Shown here: positions 47,230 through 57,778 of the stretch, one piece after another
Numbering within the stretch: position 1 is the stretch's first letter
Layout: every line of letters begins with the position of its first letter
NCBI RefSeq assembly: GCF_000355765.4
Contig: NZ_CP021106.3
Location: forward strand, 2,823,137-2,887,136
DNA length: 64,000 nt
Reading direction: 5' to 3'
Source of the DNA: Nitrosospira lacus
Lineage (GTDB): Bacteria > Pseudomonadota > Gammaproteobacteria > Burkholderiales > Nitrosomonadaceae
The notes under the pieces: model-generated
Told to the model about the DNA's origin: nothing
Seen by the model: only the letters and a program-made list of their open reading frames with translations
The model's database searches: none
Program-made: the position numbers and the translations under genes

Positions 47230-48294
47230 TTGAGCGTCTTGGAATTCCTATCTTTGAGCAGCGATCCCACCACACACGAGCTTCTGCATGGCATTCTCAA
47301 GCAGGTTTCCCGGTCGTTTTATCTCACGCTTAACGTGTTGCCGGCGGGGGTACGCGATCAGATGGGATTATCGTATCTGTTTGCCCGCGCAGCCGACACC
47401 ATCGCCGATACGGATCTTATCGACCGCGGGCAGCGCCTGAAATACCTGAATCAGTTTCGTGCGCAGTTTCGAAGCGCTGAAATTGATTGGCAGGCCATCC
47501 AGGAGATCCAAGCCGCGCTCATTCCTCATCAGAAAGACTCCGCCGAAAGCATCCTTCTCCAGCGGCTGGAAGACTGCTTGAAGTTATATAAGACATATTC
47601 TACTGGCGACCAAGAGCGTATCCAATGGCTGATGGACGTGCTGCCCAACGGAATGGAAATGGATCTGACCCGGTTTCCCGGCGAGTCAGCCGGGCAGCTT
47701 ACCGCATTATCCACTCTGGACGAACTGGATCAGTACACTTACTATGTCGCGGGCTGTGTCGGAGAATTCTGGACCAGAATGGTTTGCGCGCACAGCCCGG
47801 AAATGGCCCGGTGGGATGTCACGGAAATGTCCGTCATGGGCGTGCGATTCGGAAAAGGACTTCAGCTTACCAATATTGTGAAGGACATTGCCCGCGACCT
47901 GCGTAATGGCCGCTGCTATGTGCCGGAGCCACTCCTGCAGGAAGCTGGATTACAGCCTGCCGATTTGCTGAACGAAGACAGTCTGCCGAAATTCAGACCC
48001 GTCTTGAATCGGCTCATCCGGCTTGCCGTGGAGCATCTAAACGAAGGCTGGAAATATACCATGGCGATTCCTGCCTCCGAGATTCGCCAGCGATTGGCCT
48101 GCATGTGGCCAATATTATTGGCCGGGGAAACGTTGAAACGCGTCGCCATAGCGCCTGGCTTACTTAATCCGGCCGTCAATGTGAAGGCACCTCGGAGTAC
48201 TGTGTATCGTGTAATGGCGATAACGATTCTGACCGGCGCTAACGAATCCGTGGCAACCGCCTGCTGGAACCGTGTCAGGGAACACATTGTCTGA
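47230..48294 (+). CDS. Squalene/phytoene synthase family protein
   Basis: A 354-aa prenyl-diphosphate head-to-head condensing enzyme. The two Asp-rich sites are DTIAD (FARAADTIADTD, near residue 59) and DIARD (NIVKDIARDLRNGRCYVPE). The SRSFYLTLNVLP start region fits farnesyl-diphosphate farnesyltransferase-like members more than plant-type phytoene synthases. A TTG start at 47230 is inferred. Squalene would feed hopanoids; phytoene would feed carotenoids. Confidence 0.85.
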   Translation: MSVLEFLSLSSDPTTHELLHGILKQVSRSFYLTLNVLPAGVRDQMGLSYLFARAADTIADTDLIDRGQRLKYLNQFRAQFRSAEIDWQAIQEIQAALIPHQKDSAESILLQRLEDCLKLYKTYSTGDQERIQWLMDVLPNGMEMDLTRFPGESAGQLTALSTLDELDQYTYYVAGCVGEFWTRMVCAHSPEMARWDVTEMSVMGVRFGKGLQLTNIVKDIARDLRNGRCYVPEPLLQEAGLQPADLLNEDSLPKFRPVLNRLIRLAVEHLNEGWKYTMAIPASEIRQRLACMWPILLAGETLKRVAIAPGLLNPAVNVKAPRSTVYRVMAITILTGANESVATACWNRVREHIV

Positions 48295-48426
48295 ACCGTA
48301 GCCCCTGTAAGCCGGTTGGCGTAACGCTAGTCCAGCGCATGGTGGTGTGCGCAATCCCTGAAGCAATGTACGTAAGGAAAATTTAAGCGCCCCGCACCCC
48401 GATAATAATCAAGAAAAGACGCTCTT

Positions 48427-50079
48427 ATGACAACCGCACCCCCTTCCATCGGATTCGTTGCTGCCGTGGGCCGCTGGCTCGACGCCAATATTTTCGCATT
48501 GGGACGGGAAATGCGTCTGTCATACCTACCGCCGCTCATGGTTTATGCCGCCGCCGGTATTTCCGGCCTGACAGGGATCGTGGGCACATTCTATGTCAAG
48601 GAACGACTGGGTCTTTCCGCCGAGTTTCTGGCGGCACTCGGTTTCTGGATGATGCTGCCGTGGGCGTTGAAGATGCCACTGGGCCACCTGGTCGACCTGG
48701 TATGGCGCTGGAAGGGTGTGCTCGTGTATCTGGGTGCAAGTCTTATCACGCTGAGTCTGCTGATCATGATCGGACTGCTTGGCCACACGGATGCAATGCG
48801 TGCCATAGCCTCAGTGGAAGCCTGGTACGTTACCGCGGCATTGCTCGCACCCATCGGCTACGTGCTCCAGGACGTGGTTGCGGATGCCATGACGGTCGAA
48901 GCCGTCCCGCGCACGGACGAATTTGGGCAGCCGCTGGCGCCGGAAAATCGCAAATCCATGCACGTCACCATGCAAACGTTGGGGCGTGTTGCCATTATCA
49001 GTGGCGGAGTTCTGGTTTCGGTGATGAACGTCTTCCTGCTGCGGGGTGTCGGTGAACTACCCGAAGCAGAGAAGGCGGCCACTTATCTTTTCGTCTATGA
49101 ACTCGCCTTGATAATTCCGCTGGTTTCGGTTTTTGGTGTTTTATTCGCCACTTGGCTGCGGCGGCGGGATATGGCGCGGTTTGCGGCACTAGGGCATAGC
49201 CGTGAAGAATGCGAGGCATTGCTTGGCGTCGACAGCGAGCCGCCTCCGGTCAACTGGTGGATTCTCGGCGGCGGCGTGGCCTTTACCCTGATCTCCCTGA
49301 GCGTCGGTCTCAACCGCGTTGCCGGCGGGGAAGAAATCGTCTTCTGCGTCTCCATGGCGATCGTGCTATTTCTGATGTGGCGGCTAACCGGAGAACTCGA
49401 GCCCCAGGCACGCAACGTGCTGGTGGGTACCGCGATTCTGATATTTGTATTCCGCGCCATGCCGGGGCCGGGTGCCGGTTCGACTTGGTGGATGATCGAC
49501 GACTTGGGTTTCGACCAGCAGTTTCTCGCCACCTTGTCGCTGATTGGCGCAACGCTCACGCTCGCAGGAATGTTCATTTTTCGCCGCTTCATGGCGGAGC
49601 GCTCGATTGCCTATATCATAGGCGCTCTTACCATCGCGGGGACTTTCCTGTCATTGCCGATAATCGGTATGTATTTTGGCTTGCATGAATGGACCGCTTC
49701 CGTTACCGGCGGTGTCGTGGACGCCCGGTTTATCGCCGTCATCGATACCGCGCTGGAATCACCTCTGGGCCAGATCGCCATGATCCCGATGCTGGCATGG
49801 ATCGCCAACTCGGCACCTGAAAAGCTCAAGGCGACTTTTTTTGCGGTGATGGCTTCATTCACCAACCTTGCCCTGTCCGCTTCACAGCTTGCAACCAAGT
49901 ATATGAATCAAATCTTCGTGGTCGCCCGCGAGGTGAAGGACCCCGCCACCGGCGAGATCACGCTACCCGCCGATTACAGTGAGCTGGGCCTGCTCCTCAT
50001 CACCGTGACCGCCATCAGCTTTGCGCTGCCGCTACTGGCCATCTTTCTCGTCAAACGAACGCGCTTCCGCAACGCCTGA
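48427..50079 (+). CDS. BT1/MFS-type membrane transporter
   Basis: A 550-aa protein with about 12 helices. It has the BT1/major-facilitator style start (YVKERLGLSAEFLAALGFWMMLPWALKMPLGHLVD) and an N-terminal soluble lead. BT1 proteins of protozoa and cyanobacteria carry folates or biopterin; the substrate here is not known. The motif YVLQDVVADAMTVEAVPR near residue 148 is typical. Confidence 0.82.
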   Translation: MTTAPPSIGFVAAVGRWLDANIFALGREMRLSYLPPLMVYAAAGISGLTGIVGTFYVKERLGLSAEFLAALGFWMMLPWALKMPLGHLVDLVWRWKGVLVYLGASLITLSLLIMIGLLGHTDAMRAIASVEAWYVTAALLAPIGYVLQDVVADAMTVEAVPRTDEFGQPLAPENRKSMHVTMQTLGRVAIISGGVLVSVMNVFLLRGVGELPEAEKAATYLFVYELALIIPLVSVFGVLFATWLRRRDMARFAALGHSREECEALLGVDSEPPPVNWWILGGGVAFTLISLSVGLNRVAGGEEIVFCVSMAIVLFLMWRLTGELEPQARNVLVGTAILIFVFRAMPGPGAGSTWWMIDDLGFDQQFLATLSLIGATLTLAGMFIFRRFMAERSIAYIIGALTIAGTFLSLPIIGMYFGLHEWTASVTGGVVDARFIAVIDTALESPLGQIAMIPMLAWIANSAPEKLKATFFAVMASFTNLALSASQLATKYMNQIFVVAREVKDPATGEITLPADYSELGLLLITVTAISFALPLLAIFLVKRTRFRNA

Positions 50080-50392
50080 AATCGGTTATCCCGACTATTA
50101 CAGAATCATAAGGGCGTCCGCTGCCATGATCGATGCACGCCTTGGCCGCAAAGAGCGCATGCGAGTTCATATGTAAAATGCAAGCGTGCTATTAGGAATG
50201 ACTGCTTCGGTTCCCTCATTACTTGACAACATTTCACCCGGAGTACATCATTTGGCGGAGCGAGGGTTGGGGCTCCCAGAAAAGAAAATACAAGCTCCAT
50301 CGGGCTTTCCACCCATCTGACGCCTGGCCCGAACAAAGCCATTGAATTTCCGGTTCTTCAAATCAAGCCCTCCCCCAGGGGAGCAGGAAGAA
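50080..50392. other. Gene-free region
   Basis: No gene or structure can be supported in these 313 bases; a minus-strand 78-codon frame here has no ribosome site. Confidence 0.4.
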
Positions 50393-50692
50393 ATGCAGCC
50401 AGTATCGCGACAAAAAGGTGGTGTAACGCTATTTGCACTGCTGCTGATCATTTTCACGGCATCCATGGCGTATTGGCTCTGGCGCGCCCATGGCCAAGTG
50501 TCCCTGGAGATTGAGCTTGCCTGCCGCCTGCCCGCGGCGGAGGCCTGCATTTCCGCCAAGGGCCGCTATATGAACAGTTTTTATGCCGCATGGCTTGCGC
50601 AGATGTTTCCGTGGATTCTTCCTTTCGTGCCAGCCTTTATTTACGTATTCTTTTTTCGCTGGCTGCGCAAAGACCGGCAACCTGAAACCTGA
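50393..50692 (+). CDS. Small membrane protein of unknown function
   Basis: A 99-aa protein from ATG 50393, which has AGGAAG 6 or so bases upstream; a TTG at 50342 in the same frame is the alternative. Two membrane helices (about residues 10-30 and 70-90) flank a short periplasmic loop with two Cys (ACRLPAAEACISAKG), which may form a disulfide. No family recognised. Confidence 0.62.
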   Translation: MQPVSRQKGGVTLFALLLIIFTASMAYWLWRAHGQVSLEIELACRLPAAEACISAKGRYMNSFYAAWLAQMFPWILPFVPAFIYVFFFRWLRKDRQPET

Positions 50693-50786
50693 ATCGGCAG
50701 TTGCCCATGATAATTTATTGTATCTTTCGCCTTTCACTTTCCTGGCAAGCTTGCTAAAAACCACCGGACCCGATTGAATGTCCCGC

Positions 50787-51968
50787 TTATCCCTGTTGCT
50801 TTTCTATGGGTGCGGTCAATGGCAGTTCACTCTGCCAGGACATGCCGGCACTCTGCTGCGCAGCTCTCCCCGAGGATAAGGCGCTGGCTCGCACGCCCAG
50901 CAACCGCAACTTCTGATTCAGCGGCGCGCGCCGCAGGCATTCCTCGGCCGCCCGGCGAATGGTAACGGGATCGGCGGTAGGAAGGGATAGCGTAAGGTCG
51001 CGGGTTACGGTGTGGAAGTCGGCATACCGCAACTTGATGCCGATCGTACGGCCAAGGTAACCCTTGCGCTGCAGGTCATGTGCCACATCGGTGCATAGCG
51101 CCGTGAAAATTTCCGTGAGAATGGAACGATCCTGGCGGGCATGGAGATCCCGTTCGAAAGTAGTCTCCCGGCTCATCGACTTGGGCTCCGCATGCGTGAT
51201 CACCGGACGGTCGTCGATCCCGTGAGAAACCTCTTGCAGCCAGCGGGCATAGGAGGGGCTGAAGTGCATCCGCAGAAATGAGGGCTCGGCTGCCGCCAGC
51301 TCGGCGATCGTGGTGATGCCAAGCGCCGCGAGCTTTGCAGTCGCCTTGGGGCCGATACCATTGATTTTCTTGACCGGTAAAAGCCAGATCCGGCTTGGGA
51401 TATCCGGCAAGCCCAGAATGGTGAGACCATCCGGTTTTTCGAGATCCGAGGCGATTTTCGATAACAGTTTGTTGGGTGTCACGCCAATGGAACAAGAGAG
51501 TCCTGTAGCCTCATATACCGCCTGTTTGATGCGCCGGGCGAGCGTCATTGTGTCGCCTGGCAGATCGCTCAGATCGATGTAGATCTCGTCAATGCCATGA
51601 TCTTCGATCCAGGGGGCGATCCCGGCCACAGCGGATTTAAAAAGCCGTGAATAATGGCGGTAGGCGTGAAAGTCTGCCGGCAGCAGGATCGCATCCGGTG
51701 CCAGCTGCGCGGCTTTCATGAGACCCATGCCGGAGAAGATGCCGAAAACACGGGCTTCGTAAGTAGCCGTGGTCACCACGCCGCGTCCAGCGTAATCGCG
51801 CAGCCGCGTGAAAAGCCGGCTGCCGTTCTCGAGAAGCGCCGGTTGCCGATCACTCTGTCCGCCGATCACGACAGGGGATCCGCACAACTCGGGGTAGCGC
51901 AGCAATTCAACCGATGCGTAGAAAGCATCCATGTCAAGATGTGCAATGCGCCGAACTATTTTACCCAT
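50787..51968 (-). CDS. dinB: DNA polymerase IV (Y family)
   Basis: A 393-aa translesion polymerase. The Y-family motifs are HLDMDAFYASVE (residues 10-21) and DHGIDEIYIDLSD (near residue 125), with the finger/palm LSCSIGVTPNKLLSKIASD. The C-terminal little-finger domain is complete. There is no imuA/lexA neighbour, so it is a stand-alone DinB rather than an ImuB cassette. Confidence 0.94.
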   Translation of the reverse strand: MGKIVRRIAHLDMDAFYASVELLRYPELCGSPVVIGGQSDRQPALLENGSRLFTRLRDYAGRGVVTTATYEARVFGIFSGMGLMKAAQLAPDAILLPADFHAYRHYSRLFKSAVAGIAPWIEDHGIDEIYIDLSDLPGDTMTLARRIKQAVYEATGLSCSIGVTPNKLLSKIASDLEKPDGLTILGLPDIPSRIWLLPVKKINGIGPKATAKLAALGITTIAELAAAEPSFLRMHFSPSYARWLQEVSHGIDDRPVITHAEPKSMSRETTFERDLHARQDRSILTEIFTALCTDVAHDLQRKGYLGRTIGIKLRYADFHTVTRDLTLSLPTADPVTIRRAAEECLRRAPLNQKLRLLGVRASALSSGRAAQQSAGMSWQSELPLTAPIEKQQG

Positions 51969-52125
51969 CTACCTGCTCAAAACGTAAACGATAAATTCCT
52001 GAAAACGTTTAACCCAAATCCGGCAGTTGACCACGCATTTTTCAATTAAGCATCCTGCCCACAAAGGCCCTTGGCGCGACTGGGCCTTCAATTCTGTGGT
52101 TTGCTATAGGACGGATTCAGCCTCA

Positions 52126-54630
52126 TCAAATTTTGCGTAGCGTCATGAGGGGTGGGGTTGAAAGCGCAGAGCGAGTCCCCATCAGCCCCGCCACGGTGAC
52201 GCCTATCATTCCCGAAAGCAAGCCAGTCAGCCAAATGGATGGGTTGAAAGTATAGGTCAGATTCAACGCATACTCACCGATGATATAGCCCAGCGCACTG
52301 GCTCCCGCCGCAGCGAAAAGACCGGCCAGTCCGCCGAGTATGGCGAATTCCGCTGCCCAGGCGCGTGCCAATTGGCTGCGCCTGGCCCCCAGCGTGCGAA
52401 ATATGGCGGCTTCGTGAATGCGTTCGTCCTGGGTGGAAGCAATCGCGGCGTATAGCACCGCCAATCCCGCCAGCAGCGTAAACAGGAAAACAAATTCGAC
52501 CGCTTTGGTCACTTGTTCAATCACCTTGTGGACTTGACTGATGATAGTCGCCACATCGATCACAAGCAGATTGGGAAAGGCCTTGATCAGTTTGTTTGTC
52601 ACTTCCATACGCTCCGGCGGCAGGTGAAAACTGGTAATGTAGGTCGCCGGATATTTTTCCAGTACGCCCGGTGGCGTAACCACGAAAAAATTAACGTGAA
52701 ACGTATCCCAGTCCACCTTTCTCAAGCTGGTGATCTTGGCGGAAAATGTGCTGCCCGCCACGTCGTAAGTCAGCGTGTCACCGAGACCAACCCCTACCGT
52801 TTTTGCGATACTTTCCTCCAGGGACATCATCGCTTTTCCCTTGTCCTCCCTTTTCCACCAATGGCCCTCGATAATCTGGTTATCACTTTGCATCTCCTCT
52901 GCCCACGAAAGATTGAATTCGCGCTCAATCAGCCGTCTTGCGCGGATGTCGGCATAATCTCCGGCTGCAATGGCCTTGCCGTTGATTGCGGTCAGTCGCC
53001 CCCGGACCATGGGAAAAACCGGCGGCCGCTTGAGGCCGTGCTGGTCAAAGAATGCGGCCAGCGGCTCCAACTGGTCGTCCTGGATATTCACCAGAAAATG
53101 ATCGGGTGCGTCCGGGGGCAAGCTGGTGCGCCAGTTCTGCAGCAGATCATCCCGAATCAGGGTCAGCGCCAGCAGCGCCATCAATCCCAGCCCCAGCGCC
53201 ACTGCCTGCACCACGCTGGCGGTGGCACGCCGCCGGATACTTGCCAATCCATAGCGCAGCGCCCCGCCTGTCTGGCCCCGCATGTGCGCCAGGGCTTTGA
53301 CCAGCAGGAATCCAAGGGAACCGAAAACCGCTATCGCCGCGGCGAATCCGCCCATGACAGAAGCGCCCAGACGGACGTCACCAGCCTTCCACATGAATAG
53401 TACCGCCAGCGCTATCAGTCCCAAGGCGTAACCCGTCAAACTGTGAGTGTTCGTCATCCCGATATCCCGGCGCAATACGCGCAACGCGGGCACACTACGC
53501 AAATTGAGTAAAGGCGGCAGCGCAAAGCCAAGCAATAACACCATGCCGGTCAGCAATCCATGCACACCGGGCCACACGCTGGGATAGGGCAATTCCGCCT
53601 TCACCAATCCAGAGAGCCAAAAAGTCAATGCTTCCTGTGCGAAGAAACCGAGTAGACAACCGGCCCCGCTGGCGATCAATCCCAGTGCGGCGAAATGCCA
53701 GAGATAGAGACGTAGCATCGCCGCCTGGCTGGCACCCAGACAACGCATGACGGCACAGCCGTCGAGATGGCGCTGCGTGAAGCGACGCACCGCAAGCGCC
53801 GCCGCCGCCGCCGCCAGCACCACGCTTGCGAGGGCAGCAAGACTGAGAAATTTTTCCGCCCGCTCCAACGCCGCCTTGATTTCAGGGCGAGCATCACGGA
53901 TGCCTTCGATTCTTTCGCCCAGTGTCAAATGCGATTGAGCCCAACTCCGGAAATTTTCCACTACCCCGTCTTCCCCCGAAACCAGAAGACGATAGCCAAC
54001 CCGGCTCCCCTGCTGCACCAGGCCGGTCGCGGGCAGATCGACCTTGTTGATCAATACACGTGGCCGCAGATTAATGAAACCAATCGAATAGTCCGGCTCC
54101 TGCGTTATCAGTGCGGCGACGGTGAAGTGCGCCGCGCCCAGCTCAATCGTGTCGCCCCGATTGAGACCAAGTCGAATCATGAGTTTTTCATCCACCCATG
54201 CCGATCCGGGTGCTGGAATTGCCTCGGCAATATGCGTAGGCCGGGGAGATGACACGTCGCTAAAATCCTCACTGATGCGCAGTTCACCTCGCAGCGGATA
54301 ACCGGCGGTAACCGCCTTGATCTCGGTCAGGAGGCTCATCTCTCCCTTCGCGGCCATGCTCGGAAATTTGATTGCGATGGAAACGGCCAGCCCCCGCCGT
54401 TGCGCTTCATCCGCATAATGAGGGGGCAGTGGATGATCCGCAAAAATTATCAAGTCCGCGCCCAGCAACTGATTGCCCTGGCGCGAAAGCGCCAGTTGCA
54501 CCCGGTCGGCGAAAAACCCCACCGTGGTCATGCCACCCACGGCGATTACCAGCGCAAAGGCCAGCACGCGCAACTCACCCGCGCGCCAATCGCGGCGAAG
54601 CATTCGGAAGGAAAGCTTGATGAGATTCAT
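52126..54630 (-). CDS. FtsX-like ABC transporter permease (YbbP type)
   Basis: An 834-aa permease of the type IV (MacB/FtsX) ABC class. It has a first helix (about 15-35), a large periplasmic domain, clusters of helices in the middle and two FtsX domains (the last four helices after about residue 710). It is the natural partner of the ATPase at 59001, but 4.3 kb of RND genes lie between. Role of ybbAP: unclear, perhaps lipid or toxin handling. Confidence 0.88.
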   Translation of the reverse strand: MNLIKLSFRMLRRDWRAGELRVLAFALVIAVGGMTTVGFFADRVQLALSRQGNQLLGADLIIFADHPLPPHYADEAQRRGLAVSIAIKFPSMAAKGEMSLLTEIKAVTAGYPLRGELRISEDFSDVSSPRPTHIAEAIPAPGSAWVDEKLMIRLGLNRGDTIELGAAHFTVAALITQEPDYSIGFINLRPRVLINKVDLPATGLVQQGSRVGYRLLVSGEDGVVENFRSWAQSHLTLGERIEGIRDARPEIKAALERAEKFLSLAALASVVLAAAAAALAVRRFTQRHLDGCAVMRCLGASQAAMLRLYLWHFAALGLIASGAGCLLGFFAQEALTFWLSGLVKAELPYPSVWPGVHGLLTGMVLLLGFALPPLLNLRSVPALRVLRRDIGMTNTHSLTGYALGLIALAVLFMWKAGDVRLGASVMGGFAAAIAVFGSLGFLLVKALAHMRGQTGGALRYGLASIRRRATASVVQAVALGLGLMALLALTLIRDDLLQNWRTSLPPDAPDHFLVNIQDDQLEPLAAFFDQHGLKRPPVFPMVRGRLTAINGKAIAAGDYADIRARRLIEREFNLSWAEEMQSDNQIIEGHWWKREDKGKAMMSLEESIAKTVGVGLGDTLTYDVAGSTFSAKITSLRKVDWDTFHVNFFVVTPPGVLEKYPATYITSFHLPPERMEVTNKLIKAFPNLLVIDVATIISQVHKVIEQVTKAVEFVFLFTLLAGLAVLYAAIASTQDERIHEAAIFRTLGARRSQLARAWAAEFAILGGLAGLFAAAGASALGYIIGEYALNLTYTFNPSIWLTGLLSGMIGVTVAGLMGTRSALSTPPLMTLRKI

Positions 54631-54694
54631 AAAGGCAATACTATAAATTCAATTTTCATAATGATGCGTCCTTATATTCCCGTTTCTCCATCAA

Positions 54695-57600
54695 CTATGC
54701 TGTTTGCTGCTGATCCGTTTCCAGTTTGAGCGGGCCCTTGCCGGAAAAACGATCCAGATAAAGATAGATCACGGGCGTAATGAAAAGCGTGATGATCTGC
54801 GAGAACAACAGCCCTCCGACCACGGCGAGACCCAGCGGCTGACGCAGCTCGGCGCCAGCACCGAGTCCGAGCGCAATGGGAAGCGCTCCCATCAAGGCCG
54901 CCAGCGTGGTCATCATGATAGGTCGAAAACGCAGCAGGCAGGCGGTCCGGATCGCTTCACGCTGCGACATGCCAGCGTTGCGCTGCGCATCGAGCGCGAA
55001 GTCGATCATCATGATGGCATTCTTCTTGACGATACCGATCAGCATCAGGATGCCGATCATGGCGATGATGGACAATTCCATATTGAATAACCACAGCATC
55101 GCCAGCGCACCCACCGCTGCGGAAGGCAGCCCCGAAAGAATCGTGAGCGGATGGATATAGCTCTCATACAGCACGCCAAGCAGCACGTAGATTACCAGCA
55201 ATGCGGCAATAATCAACACCACCTGGCTCGCTTGCGAAGACTGGAACGCCGCGGCGTCGCCCGCATAACTGGTCAGCACACTCGCCGGCAGATTCAGCTC
55301 GCGCTTGAACTGATCGATACGGACGGAGGCATCACCCAGGGCCGCACCGGGAGCAAGGTTGAACGAGATGGTCAAGGCCTCCAGTTGTCCCGCATGGTTG
55401 ATCGCGACCGGTCCTACCTCGCGTTTGACCGACGCAACGCTCGATAACGGAACCAGCACGCCATTCCTGGCACGCAAATAGATTTTGTTGAAAGCACTTT
55501 CGTCGGCACGATCTTCGGCGGAAACCTGCAGAATAACCTGATACTTGTCGGTTGAAGTATAGATTGTTGAAACCTGGCGTTCACCGAAGGCGCTATAGAG
55601 CGCGGAACGGATATCGGCCATTTGCACGCCTAACAGGCTGACCTTGTCGCGATCGATATCGAGCGTCGCTTGCAACCCTTTCAGTTGAGAGTCGCTGGTA
55701 ACATCTCGAAAGATGGCGTCTTCGCGCATGCGTGACATGAGACCATCCGCCGCGGCGCGCAACTCACCGGCACGCACGCTGCGCATGACATATTGATAGC
55801 GACTCTTGCTGGTGCGGCCGCCAAGCCTGAGATTCTGAATGGGATTTATGAAGACATTCACACCAGGGACAGCGCTCACGTCCCGGCGCAGGTCCTCGAT
55901 AATCTTATCAAGGGACGCTCGCTCCCCGCGCGGCTTGAGGGTCATGAATAGCCGGGCGCTATTGCTATCGGTAGCGTTGACAATTAATGTATCGACCGCG
56001 GGATGGGCGCGAATGACATCGCCGGTGCGCAGCAACAACCCAGACATTGCGGGAAACGAAATATCCTCCACAGCCTCCACTGTGATCAGGGCCTGACCGA
56101 TATCCTCGGTAGGGAAAAAACCTTTGGGCAGGGCCACGAACAACAGACCTGTGGCAACGAAGGTGCCAACGGCAATACCTAAAACCACCCTGTGATGATG
56201 GAGCGCCAGATCGAGCATGCGTTCATAGGCGCCCAATAGTTTAGTAAACCCGCGCTCGAACCATTCGGTCCATCTCAGGCTGCGCCCTTCGGTTTCATGC
56301 CCGGTGATATAGCGGCTAGTCATCACGGGAACCAACGTGAGCGATACGACAGCCGACATCAGGACTGCGATCCCCACGACGGCGGCAAATTCGTGAAAAA
56401 GCAGCCCGATCACCCCGGGCATGAAAAAGATCGGAATGAAAACGGCAACCAGCGAGAGCGAAATCGAGATGATGGTAAAACTTACTTCCTTCGATCCCTG
56501 CAAGGCTGCCTGCAGGGGCGGCATACCCTTCTCGATGTGACGTACGATATTCTCGAGCATCACGATGGCATCATCCACCACCAAACCGACCGCAAGGGTG
56601 ATGGCAAGCAAGGAAATATTGTCCAGGCTGTAATCAAAAACGCGCATCAGTGCCACTGTTCCCAACAGCGAAATCGGTAATGACAGTGCAGGAATCAGTG
56701 TCGCGGAGGCCTTGCGCAGAAACAGAAAAATCACCAGCAAAACGAGGACTATGGTTATCCCCAGCGTGACTTGCACATCGTGGATGGATTCGCGGATTGA
56801 AACTGAACGATCGCTGGTCAATTTGAGCTGAACAGAGGATGGCATCTGCTCAACCAGCTCCGGAATGACCGCCTTGATGGCATCCACCGTGGCAACGGTA
56901 TTTGCGCCCGGCTGACGCTGCACCGACAGCGTGATGGCGCGTTCGCCATTAAGCCAGCTCGCGGTTTTAACAGATTCCACGCTGTCTTCAACCTCCGCCA
57001 CTTCCGAGAGCCGTACCGGATTGCCGCTGGGGGAGGTAGCGATGATCAGTTTCGCAAACTCGGCGGCATTGTTGAGCTGACGATTGGCCTCGATGGTAAG
57101 GCTCTGGCGCGGACCCTCGAGTGTGCCAATGGGTGAATTGGCGTTTGCGGTGCGCAGCGCGTCAGCGACGTCATCAAGCGTCAAATCACGGATCGCAAGC
57201 GCCTCCGCGTTCACACGCACACGCACTGCGTATTTCTTCTGGCCATTGATTTGTACCTGTGCCACGCCGGTAATTGTCGATAGCGTTGGGGAGATAAGGT
57301 CTTCGGCGAAACTGTTCAGATCCGATAGCGACATCGAGGGCGACGTCAAGGCAAGATGAATAATGGGAGCATCGGCGGGATTGATCTTGCGATAGGACGG
57401 GGGTGCGGTCATTTCGATTGGCAATGATCGCTGGGCACGCAACAATGCCGCCTGCACATCAATGGAAGCACTATCGATATCACGATCCTGGTCAAATTCC
57501 AGTGTAATCGTGGTATTGCCCAGCATGCTGGTCGAACTGATGACAGCAAGGCCGGAGATAGTAGAAAATTGCCGCTCCAGTTGTGTCGCCACCGATGAAG

Positions 57601-57778
57601 CCATCGTTTCCGGACTTGCGCCGGGTAGCACCGCGGTTACCGTAATGGTGGGCGAATCGTAGCTTGGCAGCGCCGCAATCGGTAAGTCGCCGTAGGCAAT
57701 GATTCCGGCAATGACAGCGGAGGCTGATAGCAGCACCGTCATCACCGGGCGGCGGATGCACAATTCGGAAAGATTCAT
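54695..57778 (-). CDS. RND efflux pump, inner-membrane permease
   Basis: A 1027-aa proton-driven RND protein of the hydrophobe/amphiphile (HAE1) type. It begins MNLSELCIRRPVMTVLLSASAVIAG; the proton-relay Asp pair is in GLVVDDAIVMLENIVRH (about residues 402-418). Length fits AcrB/MdtB-type pumps. It overlaps the adaptor gene by 4 bases (ATGA). No outer-membrane channel gene is nearby. Confidence 0.94.
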   Translation of the reverse strand: MNLSELCIRRPVMTVLLSASAVIAGIIAYGDLPIAALPSYDSPTITVTAVLPGASPETMASSVATQLERQFSTISGLAVISSTSMLGNTTITLEFDQDRDIDSASIDVQAALLRAQRSLPIEMTAPPSYRKINPADAPIIHLALTSPSMSLSDLNSFAEDLISPTLSTITGVAQVQINGQKKYAVRVRVNAEALAIRDLTLDDVADALRTANANSPIGTLEGPRQSLTIEANRQLNNAAEFAKLIIATSPSGNPVRLSEVAEVEDSVESVKTASWLNGERAITLSVQRQPGANTVATVDAIKAVIPELVEQMPSSVQLKLTSDRSVSIRESIHDVQVTLGITIVLVLLVIFLFLRKASATLIPALSLPISLLGTVALMRVFDYSLDNISLLAITLAVGLVVDDAIVMLENIVRHIEKGMPPLQAALQGSKEVSFTIISISLSLVAVFIPIFFMPGVIGLLFHEFAAVVGIAVLMSAVVSLTLVPVMTSRYITGHETEGRSLRWTEWFERGFTKLLGAYERMLDLALHHHRVVLGIAVGTFVATGLLFVALPKGFFPTEDIGQALITVEAVEDISFPAMSGLLLRTGDVIRAHPAVDTLIVNATDSNSARLFMTLKPRGERASLDKIIEDLRRDVSAVPGVNVFINPIQNLRLGGRTSKSRYQYVMRSVRAGELRAAADGLMSRMREDAIFRDVTSDSQLKGLQATLDIDRDKVSLLGVQMADIRSALYSAFGERQVSTIYTSTDKYQVILQVSAEDRADESAFNKIYLRARNGVLVPLSSVASVKREVGPVAINHAGQLEALTISFNLAPGAALGDASVRIDQFKRELNLPASVLTSYAGDAAAFQSSQASQVVLIIAALLVIYVLLGVLYESYIHPLTILSGLPSAAVGALAMLWLFNMELSIIAMIGILMLIGIVKKNAIMMIDFALDAQRNAGMSQREAIRTACLLRFRPIMMTTLAALMGALPIALGLGAGAELRQPLGLAVVGGLLFSQIITLFITPVIYLYLDRFSGKGPLKLETDQQQTA

